A stretch of 8,431 nt of DNA from an uncultured Eubacteriales bacterium (lineage in GTDB: Bacteria > Bacillota > Clostridia > Christensenellales > Pumilibacteraceae). The stretch is from positions 1 through 8,431 of the forward strand of contig USNB01000048.1 in the NCBI GenBank assembly GCA_900555875.1, read 5' to 3'. Positions 5,690 through 8,431 of the stretch are shown in pieces. Below the pieces are notes generated by a model. The model saw only the letters and a list, made by a program, of their open reading frames with translations. It made no database searches and had not been told where the DNA came from. Position 1 is the stretch's first letter, and each line of letters starts with the position of its first letter. The position numbers and the translations under genes are program-made.

Positions 5690-7654
5690 TTGTCCAAGGA
5701 ATACAATGCACAGGATATCCAGGTGCTCGAAGGACTGGACGCGGTAAGACTGCGTCCGGGAATGTATATAGGTTCGACGGGCGTTAAAGGACTTCACCAC
5801 ATATTGTGGGAGATAGTAGACAACTCGATGGACGAGATCGCCAACGGTTTCGGCGACAGGATCGAAGTGACGATACATTCGGACGGCAGCGCGAGCGTGC
5901 TGGATAACGGTCGCGGCATACCCGTAGACACGCATCCCACGCTGGGAGTGAGCGGCGTCGAGGTCGTCTTTACCAAACTCCATGCCGGCGGCAAATTCAA
6001 CAACGAGAATTATAAGACGTCGGGCGGTCTGCACGGCGTCGGCGCTTCCGTTACGAACGCATTGTCCTCATGGCTCGTCGTTGAGGTATACAAGAACGGA
6101 AAGGTATACCGTGCGGAATTCGAGAGCCGTAAGGAAGGAGACCGGTGGCACGGCGGCTGCGTAAAGATCCCTCTGTTCGAAACGGGGGAAAAGACGGACA
6201 GGCACGGCACTTACGTGCGTTTCATGCCGGATAAAAATATCTTCGATACCGTCAATTTCAATTTCGAAGTCATCTCCAAGAAGATGAAAGAACTTGCGTT
6301 CCTCAATGACGGAGTGCACATAGTGCTCACCGACGAACGCGTGGTCACGAATAACGTGCCGCTTCGCCGCGAGTATTGTTACACGGGCGGCATATCCGAT
6401 TTTGTCGCATATCTGAACGAAACGAAGAACCCGCTCCATCCCGACCCGATATATCTTGACGGGGAGAAGGACGGCGTATACATGAAGCTCGCTCTCCAGT
6501 ACACGGACACGTATTCGGAGAACATTTTCTCGTATGTAAACAACATTCCCACGCCGGAGGGCGGCATGCACGAGACGGGGTTCAAGACCGCTCTGACGCG
6601 TTCGCTCAACGATCTCGCGAGAAAGACTGGAGTGCTCAAGGATAAGGACGAGAACCTGCTCGGCGACGACTACCGCGTGGGACTGACGGCGGTGCTCGCG
6701 ATAAAGATGCAGAACGTGCAGTTCGAAGGACAGACCAAGACCAAACTCGGCAACCCCTTTGTCCGTCAGGCAATGGATACGCTGGTATATCAGAAACTCA
6801 CCGAATATCTCGAAGCGCATCCCGACGTTCTCGACATAATACTTAAGAAAGGTCTGAGCGCCGCTCGCGAGCGCGAGGCGGTAAGAAAGGGCAAGGAGCA
6901 GGCGAGGCTTAAGAACCAGGCGGATAACTTCAATCTCGTCGGTAAGCTTGCGTCGTGTTCGGGCAAAAAGCCGGAGCGCAACGAGCTGTACATCGTCGAG
7001 GGCGACAGCGCGGGCGGTACGTGCAAACAGGCGAGAGACCGCAGCTTCCAGGCGATACTTCCGTTGCGCGGCAAGCCGCTCAATGCCGAAAAGAAGCGTA
7101 TCGACCAGGTGCTCCAGAACGAGGAGATCAGGACGATAATATCCGCTCTCGGCGCGGGGATAGGCGACGATTTCAACCTTGACAATCTCAACTATCACAA
7201 GGTCGTCATACTGTCCGATGCGGACCAGGACGGCGGGCATATCCGCGCCATACTTCTTACGTTTTTCTTCCGCTACATGAAGCAGCTTATAACGGACGGA
7301 CATCTTTATATAGGGATGCCTCCGCTCTATAAAGTCGCGAAAAAGGACGTCGTGGAGTACGTATACAACGACGAACTGCTCGACGCGTGCAAGGCGCGGA
7401 TCGGCAGGGGCTGCACGATACAGCGCTATAAAGGGCTGGGCGAGATGAATGCCGAGCAGCTCTGGGAGACGACGATGGATCCCAAGCGCAGGACGCTCAT
7501 GCAGGTGACGCTCGAGGACGCGGCGAACGCCGAGATACTCGTCACGACGTGGATGGGTGATTCGGTGGATCTCAGACGTGCGTACATCATAGAACATGCC
7601 AACTTCAACAAAGTGGACGAATTCGTCAAGGAAGCGGGCAGAGTTCAGGGATAA
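5690..7654 (+). CDS. parE: Type IIA DNA topoisomerase subunit B, probably topoisomerase IV (ParE; GyrB/ParE family)
   Basis: This is the ATPase subunit that, with the A subunit encoded next door, passes one DNA duplex through another. From the TTG start it has 654 residues, the short Gram-positive form. The GHKL ATPase shows E41 and N45 (EIVDNSMDE), D72 in DNGRGIP and the GGLHGVG loop (112-118). The transducer domain follows. The TOPRIM domain shows EGDSAGG (E437), PLRGKPLN and DADQDG (D510, D512, D514), which bind catalytic magnesium. A QRYKGLGEMN motif lies near the C-terminus. I favour ParE over GyrB because of KPLNAEKKR and DADQDGGHIRAILLTFFFRYM, the ParC-like partner, and the absence of dnaA, dnaN or recF nearby; the B-subunit cues are from memory. 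Family membership is certain; ParE versus GyrB is about 2:1. The start could instead be ATG 5681. An upstream GTG at 5618 overlaps the promoter and cannot be used. Confidence 0.93.
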   Translation: MSKEYNAQDIQVLEGLDAVRLRPGMYIGSTGVKGLHHILWEIVDNSMDEIANGFGDRIEVTIHSDGSASVLDNGRGIPVDTHPTLGVSGVEVVFTKLHAGGKFNNENYKTSGGLHGVGASVTNALSSWLVVEVYKNGKVYRAEFESRKEGDRWHGGCVKIPLFETGEKTDRHGTYVRFMPDKNIFDTVNFNFEVISKKMKELAFLNDGVHIVLTDERVVTNNVPLRREYCYTGGISDFVAYLNETKNPLHPDPIYLDGEKDGVYMKLALQYTDTYSENIFSYVNNIPTPEGGMHETGFKTALTRSLNDLARKTGVLKDKDENLLGDDYRVGLTAVLAIKMQNVQFEGQTKTKLGNPFVRQAMDTLVYQKLTEYLEAHPDVLDIILKKGLSAAREREAVRKGKEQARLKNQADNFNLVGKLASCSGKKPERNELYIVEGDSAGGTCKQARDRSFQAILPLRGKPLNAEKKRIDQVLQNEEIRTIISALGAGIGDDFNLDNLNYHKVVILSDADQDGGHIRAILLTFFFRYMKQLITDGHLYIGMPPLYKVAKKDVVEYVYNDELLDACKARIGRGCTIQRYKGLGEMNAEQLWETTMDPKRRTLMQVTLEDAANAEILVTTWMGDSVDLRRAYIIEHANFNKVDEFVKEAGRVQG

Positions 7655-7660
7655 AAGGGG
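7655..7660 (+). promoter_or_regulatory. Ribosome binding site of the topoisomerase A gene
   Basis: AAGGGG directly follows the parE stop and lies 6 bases before ATG 7667, within the 12-base gap between the two genes. This supports translation from one parE-parC mRNA. Confidence 0.75.
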
Positions 7661-7666
7661 AAGGAC

Positions 7667-8431
7667 ATGGCAGAAAGCGAAAACATAGCTCAGGAACACA
7701 TAATCACAAAAAGCATGGAAGACGTGATGCACGAATCCATGCTGCCGTATTCCGAATACGTCATACTCGACCGTGCGTTGCCGCGCGTGGAGGACGGGCT
7801 CAAACCCGTTCAGCGCCGCATACTTTATACCATGCACGAGCTGGGCATACGGCATGATACGCCGTACCGCAAATGTGCGCGTATAGTGGGAGACTGCCTC
7901 GGAAAATACCATCCGCACGGCGACACCTCGGTGTACGGCGCGCTCGTCCGCCTTGCGCAGCCGTTCAACATGAACGCGCCTCTCGTCGACGGACAGGGCA
8001 ATTTCGGAAGCGTGGACGGGGACGGAGCCGCTGCGATGCGATACACCGAAGCGAGGCTCACGGCGCTTTCGCTGGAGTTGCTGCGCGATCTCGATAAGGA
8101 TACTGTGCGCTGGAGCTGCAATTTCGACGACACGCTTAAAGAACCGGATATGCTGCCGGGCAGATTCCCCAATCTTCTCGTCAACGGCGCGAGCGGCATT
8201 GCCGTCGGACTTGCGACCAATATCCCTCCGCACAATCTCGCGGAGACGATAGACGGTGTCTGCGCATATATAGACAAGCCGGGCATATCGCTCAAAGACA
8301 TGATGAAGGTGATCAAAGGTCCCGATTTTCCCACGGGCGGTTACGTCATCGGCGGAGAAGAGCTTTACAAGGCGTATGAGACGTTCGGCAGGGTTGAGTG
8401 CGGAAGCTTCGGAGCCGACATGAAGGTAGAG
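7667..8431 (+). CDS. parC: Type IIA DNA topoisomerase subunit A, probably topoisomerase IV (ParC; GyrA/ParC family), N-terminal part
   Basis: This is the DNA-cleaving subunit. The first 255 residues are present; the frame is open at the window end, so the coiled coil, the C-gate and the beta-pinwheel that would settle gyrase versus topoisomerase IV are missing. Visible are RALPRVEDGLKPVQRRILY, the winged-helix CAP domain with ARIVGDCLGKYHPHGDTSVY, VDGQGNFGSVDGDGAAAMRYTEARL with the catalytic tyrosine Y126 preceded by its arginine, and RFPNLLVNGASGIAVGLATNIPPHNL. KPVQRR (rather than the KPVHRR usual in GyrA) favours ParC, while VDGQGNFGSVDGD is GyrA-like; Clostridia-type topoisomerase IV mixes these features. 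It starts 12 bases after parE, clearly an operon. At the quinolone-contact positions, T87 replaces the usual serine and G91 the usual acidic residue. Family certain; ParC assignment moderate. Confidence 0.92.
   Translation, partial: MAESENIAQEHIITKSMEDVMHESMLPYSEYVILDRALPRVEDGLKPVQRRILYTMHELGIRHDTPYRKCARIVGDCLGKYHPHGDTSVYGALVRLAQPFNMNAPLVDGQGNFGSVDGDGAAAMRYTEARLTALSLELLRDLDKDTVRWSCNFDDTLKEPDMLPGRFPNLLVNGASGIAVGLATNIPPHNLAETIDGVCAYIDKPGISLKDMMKVIKGPDFPTGGYVIGGEELYKAYETFGRVECGSFGADMKVE

Noticed and set aside
6068..8233. 721-codon open frame on the minus strand, antisense to both topoisomerase genes
   Set aside because: It runs across the parE/parC boundary, its translation is low-complexity with many R, H and V, and both sense genes are unmistakable. 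It is a codon-bias shadow of GC-rich genes.
1..8431. tRNA, rRNA, CRISPR array, insertion sequence, integrase or toxin-antitoxin genes
   Set aside because: None visible: no tandem spacer-repeat pattern, no cloverleaf, no transposase-like protein and no small gene pair.

Overview
The window looks like a chromosomal segment from a Gram-positive, Clostridia-type bacterium, probably an uncultured lineage of moderately high GC. The reasons are the protein sequences (the MurG HESD and GASRGDQ motifs, a TypA tail, a Clostridia-style type IIA topoisomerase pair), strong purine-rich Shine-Dalgarno sites, sigma-A-type promoters and a probable TTG start. The species cannot be named from sequence alone. 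Core genes run near 60 % GC (36/60 in a hand-counted line of the topoisomerase gene). The central gene is much more AT-rich (21/60 in one hand-counted line).

Layout. (1) 1-1177, plus: the last two thirds of typA/bipA, followed by a hairpin terminator. (2) About 1330-4230: an AT-rich island holding one 921-codon gene. It has its own promoter with perfect -35 and -10 hexamers and a 17-bp spacer, and its own terminator. The product has a helix-hairpin-helix-like N-terminus, a complete SNF2 motor and, at the C-terminus, an HNH-like nuclease motif followed by an unrecognised tail. (3) 4262-4354, minus: a leftover second copy of the 3' end of murG, in frame with murG and ending against the shared terminator. 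(4) 4409-5452, minus: complete murG. (5) 5453-5689: a divergent intergenic region with a strong extended -10 promoter. (6) 5690-8431, plus: a type IIA topoisomerase B subunit, then its A subunit 12 bases downstream (cut by the window end). Sequence cues favour topoisomerase IV (parE-parC) over gyrase.

The core genes are housekeeping: TypA in ribosome function and stress, MurG in peptidoglycan lipid II synthesis, ParEC in chromosome decatenation. The island gene is the accessory element. A motor fused to a nuclease, foreign base composition, an autonomous transcription unit and a disturbed murG 3' end next to it all point to horizontal acquisition. A role in defence against foreign DNA, or in DNA repair, is the most reasonable guess, but it is inference only.
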